Below are positions 8,332 to 16,006 of a stretch of 40,975 bases of DNA, one piece after another. Under the pieces are notes generated by a model. It saw only the letters and a list, made by a program, of their open reading frames with translations. It ran no database searches and was not told the origin of the DNA. The stretch's first letter is position 1, and each line of letters opens with the position of its first letter. The stretch is from an uncultured Flavobacteriales bacterium. GTDB lineage: Bacteria; Bacteroidota; Bacteroidia; Flavobacteriales_D; Sanyastnellaceae. The position numbers and the translations under genes are program-made. Location: assembly GCA_913051865.1 (NCBI GenBank), contig CAJXHE010000007.1, positions 1-40,975 of the forward strand, given 5' to 3'.

Positions 8332-8339
8332 CAAAGGTA
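8332..8339 (-). promoter_or_regulatory. Predicted -7 element of sufE (leaderless)
   Basis: TACCTTTG matches TAnnTTTG perfectly and ends 4 nt (CGTT) before ATG 8327. No clear -33 TTTG is visible. It lies between the sufS stop and the sufE start, so sufE and the flippase gene could be expressed apart from the main SUF operon. Confidence 0.65.
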
Positions 8340-8366
8340 TTTAATAAAAAGGAAGATGTAATTGCC

Positions 8367-9596
8367 TTATTTTAACATCTTTATGGCGCGTTCTAATGCG
8401 GCTACTAACGCGTCTATTTCTTCAAAAGTATTGTACGCTCCGAAGCTTGCCCGAACCGTTCCTGGGATTTTATACCAGTCCATCAGTGGTTCCGTGCAAT
8501 GGTGTCCCGTCCTGACGGCAACGCCCAATTGATCTAAGAGGGTTCCCAGATCGGAAGGGTGCGTTCCATCCACGAGAAAACTCACGACACCGGCTTTGTT
8601 GTCTGCCGTACCGTAAATTCTAAGGCCTTCAATTTGAAGTAGTTTTTCGTGCGCGTACTTCGTGAGTGCAAGTTCATGCGCCGCAATATTGTCGAGCCCT
8701 ACTGACTCCATCCATTTGATTGCAGCGCCAAGCGCAATCGCGCCTGAGATGTGAGGGGTGCCCGCTTCAAATTTGTATGGGGGAACATTAAAGGTTGTCG
8801 GCACATCAAAGCTTACTGAAGAAATCATCTCGCCTCCCCCTCGCCATGGTGGCATCTCGTCCAAAAGAGCGCGTTTGCCATACAGAAATCCGATCCCAGT
8901 GGGACCATACATTTTGTGACCTGAGGCAACATAGAAATCACAATTGATGTCCTGAAGGTCGACATTCATATGGGGGGCAGCTTGCGAGCCGTCAACCATG
9001 ACTACTGCACCCGCATTGTGAGCCAAAGAAGTAAGTAGTTTGGCTTCATTAATCGTTCCCAGGGTATTTGAAACATGAGAAAAACAGACCAGAGAAGGCG
9101 CAAGTGCCAGTTTGGCATTGTAATCCTCGAGGTCAATTGACCCCTCAGGGAATATCTCTATGATTTCAATCTTAAATCCTATTTCAGAAGCGAGAATCTG
9201 CCAAGGAACGATGTTGCTGTGGTGTTCAAGGCGCGTAATCAAAACAGTAGAAGAAGCCGTGAGGTTTGCTCTACCCCAAGTGCCTGCGACCAGATTAATC
9301 CCGTCGGTTGCGCCCGCTGTAAAAATTATTTCAGCATTTTCGGCCGCATTAAAGTGCTCTTTTATCGTCTCACGTGCACCTTCAAAAGCTTCGGTCGCCT
9401 GAGTCGCAAGAGTGTGCACTCCGCGATGAATGTTGCTGTGGAAATGTGTCAAATATTCGCGCTGTGTTTCAATCACTGTTCGCGGTTTTTGAGACGAGGC
9501 TGCGCTGTCTAAATACACCAGAGGAAAGCCATTCACCTTCCGGTCTAGAATGGGGAATTCTCTTCGTATTGCAGCGATATCGTATTTACCATCCAT
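8367..9596 (-). CDS. sufS: Cysteine desulfurase SufS
   Basis: A PLP-dependent group II cysteine desulfurase of 409 residues that supplies sulfur for Fe-S assembly. The PLP lysine is K228 in SGHKMYGPTG. The catalytic persulfide cysteine is C367 in RTGHHCTEPLM, the form characteristic of SufS rather than IscS/NifS. Other marks are YLDSAASSQKP at the N-terminus, EHHSNIVPWQ, and HVSNTLGTINE. The start (ATG 9596) overlaps the end of sufD by 11 bp, suggesting translational coupling. It is the last gene of the sufABCDS run. Confidence 0.97.
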   Translation of the reverse strand: MDGKYDIAAIRREFPILDRKVNGFPLVYLDSAASSQKPRTVIETQREYLTHFHSNIHRGVHTLATQATEAFEGARETIKEHFNAAENAEIIFTAGATDGINLVAGTWGRANLTASSTVLITRLEHHSNIVPWQILASEIGFKIEIIEIFPEGSIDLEDYNAKLALAPSLVCFSHVSNTLGTINEAKLLTSLAHNAGAVVMVDGSQAAPHMNVDLQDINCDFYVASGHKMYGPTGIGFLYGKRALLDEMPPWRGGGEMISSVSFDVPTTFNVPPYKFEAGTPHISGAIALGAAIKWMESVGLDNIAAHELALTKYAHEKLLQIEGLRIYGTADNKAGVVSFLVDGTHPSDLGTLLDQLGVAVRTGHHCTEPLMDWYKIPGTVRASFGAYNTFEEIDALVAALERAIKMLK

Positions 9597-10791
9597 GGCG
9601 TTCTGTATAAATCCTCATAATTTCTGTGCTCACTTCTGTGCTTGACACGCTCGAAAGAACGTCCGCCAAAAATGCCTCAACAAGCAAAGCTTTTGCGGCC
9701 TTTTCATCAATTCCACGAGATTTGAGATAAAACAGCGCATCCAAATCAAATTGCCCCACGGTACACCCGTGCGCACATTTAACATCGTCAGCATAAATTT
9801 CTAGTTCCGGCTTCGTGTTTATCGCTGCGCCACGATCAGCAACAATGTTCGTGTTTTGCTGAAATGCATTTGTTTTTTGAGCGTCAGGTCTGACGAAGAC
9901 CTTGCCATTAAACACTCCCGTAGAATTTCCATACATGATCCCTCTGTAAAGCTCCGAAGACGTGCAGTCCGAAGATGTGTGGTCCATCGTTGTGTGGTTG
10001 TCAATATGCTCTGTCCCAAGCGGGAGATAAGCGCCATTAAAAACGGAATCTGCACCCTTCCCTCGAGAGATAATCTCCAATTCATTTCGCACCCAGTCTC
10101 CTTTGATGGTAAAGGTGTGCATTTTCAGTTTGCTGTCTCGTTCTTGGACGATATACTCATGCGAAAAGTGGAATACTTTACCGCCTTCATTACACACTTT
10201 TTCCAATGATAACAAGGCATTAGGCCCTATAGAGGCTTCTAACAATCCATTGTACATTCCGCTTGAACGCTCTGATGCACTGGACCAAACCACGACGTTC
10301 AACTCGCCGCCTTCATCTACTTTTATCAAGTGTTTGGGGAAACTTGCAACATTGATTCCGTCGGTTAAGTGATGAATAACAATTGGTCTGTCGACTTTCA
10401 CATTTCGGTGAACATGGAGACAAAGTCCATCTTGACGATACGTTTCGTTGAGTTCACCTATCCACTCTTTTTGATGATATCCATTCGAGAAACTGAGTGA
10501 TGCGCTTGGATCCATTTTACTGAATGGAATACAATCTACTCCATCTGATACAGGCAGGTCGCTTAAGGTTGGCTCGAAAATACCGTTCTTAAATACGACG
10601 AGATAGGCATCAAGGTTCAAGACTGGGTTCGGCAACACAGACTCTGGCCAACCATTCATTCCTTGTGCTCCCTCTGTAGAGATAGAAATCTCGTTGTTTA
10701 ATAGCTTTGCGATTGGAGAGTATTTCCATCGCTCCGACTTCCTGGTTGGAGGAGGAAGGGTCGCTGAGAACTTATCTGTAAACACTGACAT
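9586..10791 (-). CDS. sufD: Fe-S assembly scaffold subunit SufD
   Basis: A 401-residue SufB/SufD-family protein with the typical right-handed beta-helix and the conserved C-terminal CAHGCTVGQFDLDALFYLKSRGI, where the His and Cys are family-invariant. It forms the SufBC2D scaffold with the two neighbouring gene products. The N-terminus (APPPTRKSERWKYSPIAKL-like sequence) is also typical. Only 3 bp separate it from sufC upstream, and it overlaps sufS downstream. Confidence 0.95.
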   Translation of the reverse strand: MSVFTDKFSATLPPPTRKSERWKYSPIAKLLNNEISISTEGAQGMNGWPESVLPNPVLNLDAYLVVFKNGIFEPTLSDLPVSDGVDCIPFSKMDPSASLSFSNGYHQKEWIGELNETYRQDGLCLHVHRNVKVDRPIVIHHLTDGINVASFPKHLIKVDEGGELNVVVWSSASERSSGMYNGLLEASIGPNALLSLEKVCNEGGKVFHFSHEYIVQERDSKLKMHTFTIKGDWVRNELEIISRGKGADSVFNGAYLPLGTEHIDNHTTMDHTSSDCTSSELYRGIMYGNSTGVFNGKVFVRPDAQKTNAFQQNTNIVADRGAAINTKPELEIYADDVKCAHGCTVGQFDLDALFYLKSRGIDEKAAKALLVEAFLADVLSSVSSTEVSTEIMRIYTERHGW

Positions 10792-10794
10792 AGA

Positions 10795-11559
10795 TTAGGC
10801 GTTAGAGATATCGTGTGTAGACTCTTTAAGCCAATCGTACCCTTTCTCTTCAAGCTCCAAGGCGAGTTCTTTTCCACCACTTTTCACAATTTTACCATTT
10901 GACAAAACGTGAACGAAATCTGGAACAATATGATCTAGAAGTCTTTGGTAGTGAGTGATGACAATAAAGCTTCTATCTGAAGACCGCATTGCATTGACAC
11001 CTTGCGAAACAACGCGAAGCGCATCGATGTCCAAGCCCGAGTCGGTTTCATCTAAAATAGCGAGTTTGGGCTCGAGCATGGCCATTTGAAAAATCTCGTT
11101 GCGCTTTTTCTCTCCTCCTGAAAACCCTTCGTTCACGGATCTGTCTCGCAACTGACCATCTAGCTCGACCAAAGATGAACATTCCTTGACCTTCGCGAGA
11201 AAATCTTTTGCCTTGATCGGCTCCAGCCCTTGATGAGTCCTCTTGCCATTTAAGGCGGCTTTCATAAAGTTGAGATTGGAAACGCCGGGGATTTCTATTG
11301 GATACTGAAAGGCAAGAAAAACGCCCTCTCTGGCCCTGTCGCTCGCTTCTAGGCCCAACAAATCAATCCCATCAAGATCGACTGATCCCTCTGTCACTTC
11401 GAAGGAGTCTCGACCTGCCAAGACAGCTGCTAGCGTAGATTTTCCCGAACCATTTGGCCCCATAATCGCATGAAGCTCGCCTGGTTTAACATCCAAGTTA
11501 AGCCCTTTTAGAATTTCGTTGTCGCCGACTTTGGCGCATAAATTATTAATCTTCAGCAT
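10795..11559 (-). CDS. sufC: Fe-S assembly ATPase SufC
   Basis: A 254-residue ABC-type cytoplasmic ATPase of the SUF scaffold. Walker A is GPNGSGKST (34-42), the signature is FSGGEKKRNEIFQMA, Walker B is LAILDETDSGLDIDAL, and the switch His lies in FIVITHYQRLL. The ETDSGLD form of Walker B is typical of SufC. It starts 16 bp after sufB. It drives the conformational change that lets SufB and SufD assemble a cluster. Confidence 0.97.
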   Translation of the reverse strand: MLKINNLCAKVGDNEILKGLNLDVKPGELHAIMGPNGSGKSTLAAVLAGRDSFEVTEGSVDLDGIDLLGLEASDRAREGVFLAFQYPIEIPGVSNLNFMKAALNGKRTHQGLEPIKAKDFLAKVKECSSLVELDGQLRDRSVNEGFSGGEKKRNEIFQMAMLEPKLAILDETDSGLDIDALRVVSQGVNAMRSSDRSFIVITHYQRLLDHIVPDFVHVLSNGKIVKSGGKELALELEEKGYDWLKESTHDISNA

Positions 11560-11575
11560 CGTTCTTTTTTAATAA

Positions 11576-13024
11576 TTAACCAACACTTCCTTCAAGTGAA
11601 ATAGTAAGGAGTTTTTGGGCTTCTACTGCAAACTCCATTGGCAGTTTATTTAAAACATCTTTTGCATACCCTTTGACAATAAGGCCTATCGCCTCCTCCT
11701 CTTCAATCCCTCGTTGCTGACAGTAAAATATTTGGTCATCTCCTATTTTGGATGTGGTCGCTTCGTGCTCAATTTGAGCCGTCGGATTCTTGGCTTCTAT
11801 GTAAGGGAACGTATGCGCTCCGCATGTATCTGTCATGAGCAATGAATCACACACCGAAAAATTTCTGGAATTTTCAGCTCCAGGATGTATTTGGACCAGT
11901 CCTCGATATGAATTTTGTGAATGTCCCGAAGAAATTCCTTTAGAAATAATCGTAGACCGCGTTCTCTTTCCGATGTGAATCATCTTTGTACCCGTATCTG
12001 CCTGTTGCTTGTTGTTTGTAACAGCGACACTGAAAAACTCTCCGATACTGTCGTCTCCTTTCAAGATGCAACTCGGATACTTCCATGTTACAGCAGAACC
12101 AGTTTCTACTTGCGTCCAGCTAATTTTTGCGGCGCGATGGCACAGACCCCTCTTTGTGACAAAATTGAAGACCCCTCCTTTGCCGTCTTTGTCTCCAGGA
12201 TACCAGTTTTGTACTGTACTGTATCTCACCTCAGCTTCATCGTGAGACACAATCTCCACAACAGCTGCGTGGAGTTGGTTTTCATCTCGCTGTGGAGCCG
12301 TGCACCCTTCTAAGTAGCTGACGTAGCTTCCCTCATCGGCAACAATCAACGTGCGTTCGAATTGACCTGTTCCAGCTTGGTTTATCCTGAAATAAGTACT
12401 TAGTTCCATCGGACATCGCACCCCTTTTGGGATATAACAAAAAGACCCGTCGGTGAATACCGCCGAATTCAATGCTGCGTAGTAATTGTCTCTCTGAGGA
12501 ACGACCGTGCCCAAATGCTTGCGCACCAATTCCGGGTGTTCTTGAATCGCTTCTCCAAGAGAACAAAAAATCACACCCAGGTCCCCGAGTTTCTCTTTGA
12601 AAGAGGTCGCTACAGAGACGCTGTCCATCACAAAATCTACTGCAACTCCACTTAGTCTCTTCTGCTCTTCTAGACTTATCCCCAGCTTCTCCATTGTCTT
12701 TAAAAGCTCTGGGTCCACTTCATCTAGGGATGCCAGTTCTTTCTTCTGTTTCGGTGCAGAGTAGTAGCTGATCGCTTGGAAGTCTGGCTTTTCATATTCT
12801 ACATGCGCCCAGTCTGGCTCTTTCATTTCAGACCAAACTTTAAACGCTTCTAACCGCCAATTCAAAAGCCACTCTGGCTCATTTTTTTTTGCGCTAATTG
12901 TTCGTACAACTCCCTCATTTAAACCCGGAGGGAGTGTTTCAGATTCAATGTCAGTGGTAAAACCATACTCATAGCTCTTACCAGTAACTTCATCTATTAG
13001 TTTATCTTCATCTATCTTTTCCAT
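11576..13024 (-). CDS. sufB: Fe-S assembly scaffold subunit SufB
   Basis: A 482-residue SufB, the usual length in Bacteroidota. Marks include the N-terminal [59 protein letters not shown], and the core [23 protein letters not shown], whose Cys corresponds to the proposed cluster-binding and sulfur-accepting cysteine. The C-terminal [22 protein letters not shown] is the family signature. It follows sufA by 22 bp. Confidence 0.97.
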   Translation of the reverse strand: MEKIDEDKLIDEVTGKSYEYGFTTDIESETLPPGLNEGVVRTISAKKNEPEWLLNWRLEAFKVWSEMKEPDWAHVEYEKPDFQAISYYSAPKQKKELASLDEVDPELLKTMEKLGISLEEQKRLSGVAVDFVMDSVSVATSFKEKLGDLGVIFCSLGEAIQEHPELVRKHLGTVVPQRDNYYAALNSAVFTDGSFCYIPKGVRCPMELSTYFRINQAGTGQFERTLIVADEGSYVSYLEGCTAPQRDENQLHAAVVEIVSHDEAEVRYSTVQNWYPGDKDGKGGVFNFVTKRGLCHRAAKISWTQVETGSAVTWKYPSCILKGDDSIGEFFSVAVTNNKQQADTGTKMIHIGKRTRSTIISKGISSGHSQNSYRGLVQIHPGAENSRNFSVCDSLLMTDTCGAHTFPYIEAKNPTAQIEHEATTSKIGDDQIFYCQQRGIEEEEAIGLIVKGYAKDVLNKLPMEFAVEAQKLLTISLEGSVG

Positions 13025-13046
13025 AGAACTTTAATCTAATGAATGT

Positions 13047-13373
13047 TTAAAGTGAAAAGCTCTCGCCACATCCACATGTGCGATTTGCATTGGGGTTGTA
13101 AAACTCAAATCCTTTTCCGTTCAGGCCTCCACTGTAGCGTAGTTCAGTGCCCACCAGGTATAGAAAACTTTTTTTATCTACGACTATTTTTACGCCTTTG
13201 TCTTCAAAATTTTGATCCCCATCATTCATCTCGTGGTCAAAGTCCATCTCATACATAAGACCGCTACACCCACCTCCCTTAACGCCTACACGGACAAAGC
13301 TGCCTTCTGGTCGGCCTTCTTCACTCAATAATTTTAAAACTTGAGTCTTTGCTCCTTCACTAACTGTAATCAT
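13047..13373 (-). CDS. sufA: A-type Fe-S carrier protein SufA/IscA (HesB family)
   Basis: A 108-residue A-type carrier that receives and delivers Fe-S clusters. The three conserved cysteines are C36 (KGGGCSGLMY) and C100 and C102 (RTCGCGESFSL at the C-terminus). The open frame extends 57 codons upstream, but that part overlaps the divergent ftsX start and is not family-like. ATG 13373 (MITVSEGAK) is the right start, and a perfect TATTTTTG element ends 4 nt before it. It is the first gene of the SUF operon (sufA-B-C-D-S). No SufR/IscR-like regulator is adjacent. Confidence 0.95.
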   Translation of the reverse strand: MITVSEGAKTQVLKLLSEEGRPEGSFVRVGVKGGGCSGLMYEMDFDHEMNDGDQNFEDKGVKIVVDKKSFLYLVGTELRYSGGLNGKGFEFYNPNANRTCGCGESFSL

Positions 13374-13377
13374 ACCA

Positions 13378-13385
13378 CAAAAATA
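13378..13385 (-). promoter_or_regulatory. Predicted -7 element of the sufABCDS operon (leaderless)
   Basis: TATTTTTG matches TAnnTTTG, followed by TGGT and the sufA ATG at 13373. The spacing predicts transcription starting at or next to the A of the ATG. No convincing -33 element is present. Confidence 0.65.
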
Positions 13386-13476
13386 GACGTTTTGTCTGCA
13401 TAACCCCGTCTTATTTGGATTTATTAAGAATAAGCATTGTTTTGTTAAACTTTTAAATATTAAAGGCGCTATGGTG

Positions 13477-13484
13477 CATCTTTG
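13477..13484 (+). promoter_or_regulatory. Candidate -7 element of ftsX
   Basis: CATCTTTG differs from TAnnTTTG only at the first base and ends 4 nt (GGGT) before ATG 13489. That is the same spacing as at sufA, sufE, DUF3098, rlmN and lysS. It lies inside the longer ftsX reading frame, so if it is real the ATG at 13471 cannot be the start. Confidence 0.5.
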
Positions 13485-13488
13485 GGGT

Positions 13489-14373
13489 ATGGCATCCAGT
13501 CGTAGTAAAAACAACAATCGTTTACCCGCATCACAGGCAACCACTACGTTTACGACAGTCGTGGGAATGACATTGACCCTCGTTCTAATAGGTCTTCTCT
13601 CTGTTTTATCGTTCCTGGGTTCACGTTGGGAAAAACAGCTGCGACAAGAAGTGAGGATTCAAGTATACTTTTTGCGGGATTTAGACACTGAGTCGCTTCA
13701 CACTGCGCTTTCAATTGTAGAGACTGAGGAGTCGGTGGCTGAGGCGAGGTATATTGACCCCGCAACCGCATCGAAAAAGCTAGAACTCGATCTTGGAGAA
13801 TCCTTTGTGGAATTTCTAGGTTACGTCCCACTGCCTCCCGCCATGGATGTTCGGATAAAAGCCGATTTCAGCACTTCAGAAACACTCTCAGAAGTCGTGC
13901 AGAGACTGGAAAATATCCCAGGAGTGGCCGATGTCGTTTGGCAAGACCAATTGCTTGCAAAAATCGAAAGAACAGTTAACCGATTGATGGTTCCGCTTAT
14001 TTCAATCGCTTCTATCTGCTTATTCATTGCGCTTGCGCTCATGAATAATACGGTAAGGTTAACCGTTTTTGCTCGGCGTTTCCTGATTCGAAACATGCAA
14101 CTTGTCGGCGCCAAGCCAGGGTTTATTCGCAGGCCCTTTCTTAAGCAGGGATTTATATTGGGGGTGTCCTCAGGCTTATTGTCTTTCGCCTTTATTACTT
14201 CAGCCTTAGCCCTGCTCAAAACCCCACTTGGCTCTGAAGCTGTGATTCTTGATTTCACAACAATGGGCATGCTGGCTGGTGGCCTGGTTTCTGTAGGGGG
14301 TGGGTTAGGCGTTCTATCAACAGCTCTGGCTGTAAACCGTTACCTACGTCTCGATGTAGGTCAGCTTCATTAA
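13489..14373 (+). CDS. ftsX: Cell-division ABC transporter permease FtsX
   Basis: A 294-residue membrane protein with FtsX topology: one transmembrane segment near the N-terminus (VVGMTLTLVLIGLLSVLSFLG), an extracytoplasmic domain of about 120 residues (VRIQVYFLRD ... GVADVVWQDQLL), and three C-terminal transmembrane segments around LISIASICLFIALALM, GFILGVSSGLLSFAFITSAL and MGMLAGGLVSVGGG. FtsEX couples ATP hydrolysis to murein hydrolase activation at the septum. No ftsE is in the window. The frame is open from ATG 13471, but I choose ATG 13489 because a -7-like CATCTTTG lies 4 nt before it. DUF3098 and uppP follow, as is usual in Bacteroidota. Confidence 0.88.
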   Translation: MASSRSKNNNRLPASQATTTFTTVVGMTLTLVLIGLLSVLSFLGSRWEKQLRQEVRIQVYFLRDLDTESLHTALSIVETEESVAEARYIDPATASKKLELDLGESFVEFLGYVPLPPAMDVRIKADFSTSETLSEVVQRLENIPGVADVVWQDQLLAKIERTVNRLMVPLISIASICLFIALALMNNTVRLTVFARRFLIRNMQLVGAKPGFIRRPFLKQGFILGVSSGLLSFAFITSALALLKTPLGSEAVILDFTTMGMLAGGLVSVGGGLGVLSTALAVNRYLRLDVGQLH

Positions 14374-14375
14374 AC

Positions 14376-14383
14376 TAAATTTG
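14376..14383 (+). promoter_or_regulatory. Predicted -7 element of the DUF3098-uppP unit (leaderless)
   Basis: TAAATTTG fits TAnnTTTG, begins 2 nt after the ftsX stop, and ends 4 nt (CATC) before ATG 14388. It would let DUF3098 and uppP be transcribed independently of ftsX. Confidence 0.55.
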
Positions 14384-14387
14384 CATC

Positions 14388-14630
14388 ATGAGCAAAAAAA
14401 ACATCGAACCTGTAAATAAGAATTTTGCCTTTTCCTCAGCGAATTATAAATGGCTTGGCTTAGGACTCGCATTGTTGGTTCTAGGGTATCTGCTTATGAG
14501 TGGAGGTGGCTCTGACGACCCTGACGTTTTCAGTTACGACATTTTTAACTTCAGAAGGATCACGCTTGCTCCATATATCGTTCTTGCTGGTTATGGTACC
14601 ATTTTATATGCCATTCTCAAAAAGGCATGA
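14388..14630 (+). CDS. DUF3098 small membrane protein
   Basis: An 80-residue protein with two transmembrane segments (WLGLGLALLVLGYLLMSGG and ITLAPYIVLAGYGTILYAIL). The conserved DUF3098 core, LMSGGGSDDPDVF followed by FNFRRITLAP, lies between them. The family is specific to Bacteroidota and of unknown function; it almost always sits between ftsX and uppP, as here, which hints at an envelope or division role. Its stop overlaps the uppP start by 4 bp (ATGA). Confidence 0.9.
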   Translation: MSKKNIEPVNKNFAFSSANYKWLGLGLALLVLGYLLMSGGGSDDPDVFSYDIFNFRRITLAPYIVLAGYGTILYAILKKA

Positions 14631-15433
14631 GTGAAGCTTGGGAAACATTATCCTATCTCATATTGGGGCTCTTACAAGGCCTTACCGAATTTCTTCCTGT
14701 TTCGAGTTCCGGACATCTCGCATTGGGGACCTCGATGTTACAACTCCCAGAGGAAGACCTCACTTTCGCTGTTCTTGTCCATGGCGCAACTGCCCTAAGC
14801 ACAATTGTCGTTTTCAGATCTGACATCATCCGTTTATTCCTGAACTTTTTTAAGCGCGACGTTGAGGGTCTAAAGGCAAGGAAGTATGTTGGGTTAATTG
14901 CGCTTAGCGCTATTCCTGCAGCCGCCATAGGTCTGTCTATGAAAGATGCCATTGAGAATATTGCTTCCACTCAATTTGTGGGCGCGATGCTTCTCATTAC
15001 AGCCGTGATCTTAGCTGTTTCACAAAAAGTAAAAGCAACGTTTGAAAAACCCTTGAAACCGGGAAATGTAATCTTAATCGGACTGGCCCAAGCCATGGCG
15101 ATACTTCCTGGGATAAGCAGATCGGGGAGTACCATCGGTGCAGCTTTACTGTTAGGGATTTCGAGAGCCGAAGCGGCAAAGTTTAGTTTCTTGATGGCAC
15201 TGCCACCTATTGTAGGGGCGAATCTCCTAGAGATAAAAGATTTGACAGAGGCAAGTGACCCTTTTGTGAATAATTCACACATTCCTGTTTTCGGTTATGC
15301 TGTGGGTGTTGTAGCTGCTTTTTTAGCTGGAATCGCTGCTTGTAAGTGGATGGTCGCACTCGTCAAAGGCGCTAACTTGATGTGGTTTGCCGTTTATTGT
15401 CTTGTTGTCGGCATGTTTGCTTTGTTTTTGTAA
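14627..15433 (+). CDS. uppP: Undecaprenyl-diphosphatase UppP (BacA)
   Basis: A 268-residue polytopic inner-membrane enzyme that recycles undecaprenyl pyrophosphate to the monophosphate carrier used for peptidoglycan and surface polysaccharides; loss usually sensitises cells to bacitracin. Both family motifs are present: GLTEFLPVSSSGHL near the N-terminus and LPGISRSGSTIGAAL in the second half. Translationally coupled to DUF3098 by an ATGA overlap. In many Bacteroidota truB and queA follow; here a lipoprotein and an AsmA-like gene follow instead. Confidence 0.96.
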   Translation: MSEAWETLSYLILGLLQGLTEFLPVSSSGHLALGTSMLQLPEEDLTFAVLVHGATALSTIVVFRSDIIRLFLNFFKRDVEGLKARKYVGLIALSAIPAAAIGLSMKDAIENIASTQFVGAMLLITAVILAVSQKVKATFEKPLKPGNVILIGLAQAMAILPGISRSGSTIGAALLLGISRAEAAKFSFLMALPPIVGANLLEIKDLTEASDPFVNNSHIPVFGYAVGVVAAFLAGIAACKWMVALVKGANLMWFAVYCLVVGMFALFL

Positions 15434-15448
15434 TTAAACTTTCATCTC

Positions 15449-16006
15449 ATGAAACAGTCTAAACTTATCATCTCACTTGGAGCGCTCATTCTTTTTACTG
15501 GCTGCGTTGATGTCACATTTTCAGAACCCATGCCTTTTAACCGCAGAGATAAAACACATTTCCCAAATAGCTGGCTCGGTGAATGGACCTCTGCAGCGCA
15601 AGGTGATGACGTTCAAGAACATTTAACGATCAACGCCCAATATGTGACATTCGGAACTGATAATGATGCCCTTGTGTTGGGAACCGAAAGTGTGCTTCGA
15701 AAATTTGCGGGTTACCATATCCTTAGCATCAAATCAGAAGACTCCGAACGATGGAATTTGTTGTTCGCAAAACGTTCAAAAGACATCCTGCATATTTATG
15801 AATTTGATGGCAAGGACAAGGAAAAAGCCGCCATCTGGGAAGAAATATTAAGTGCCAACGAAGGAGGCGCATTTGAAGTTGTAAAAAAGAAGGATGGATT
15901 CCAAGAAAAGGTAAGTGAATACAAGCTTAATCCAGAAAACAACAGAATATTTAGAAAGCTCATTCAAAAAGGGGGACTTACACATATGGGTGATTACGTC
16001 AGGTAA
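15449..16006 (+). CDS. Hypothetical lipoprotein
   Basis: A 185-residue protein with a lipoprotein signal peptide: a hydrophobic LIISLGALILF ending in the lipobox LFTGC. No known domain was recognised. The mature part is mixed charged and aromatic with a NSWLGEWTSA segment that suggests a small beta-rich lipid- or ligand-binding fold. It begins 15 bp after uppP and overlaps the AsmA-like gene by one base (TAATG), so the two are probably translated together. A shared envelope role is inferred from this coupling only. Confidence 0.75.
   Translation: MKQSKLIISLGALILFTGCVDVTFSEPMPFNRRDKTHFPNSWLGEWTSAAQGDDVQEHLTINAQYVTFGTDNDALVLGTESVLRKFAGYHILSIKSEDSERWNLLFAKRSKDILHIYEFDGKDKEKAAIWEEILSANEGGAFEVVKKKDGFQEKVSEYKLNPENNRIFRKLIQKGGLTHMGDYVR

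Noticed and set aside
13374-13544. Extended 165-residue version of the SufA frame
   Set aside because: The extra 57 residues overlap the divergent ftsX start and promoter, lack family similarity, and the normal SufA start is at 13373 with a good -7 element.
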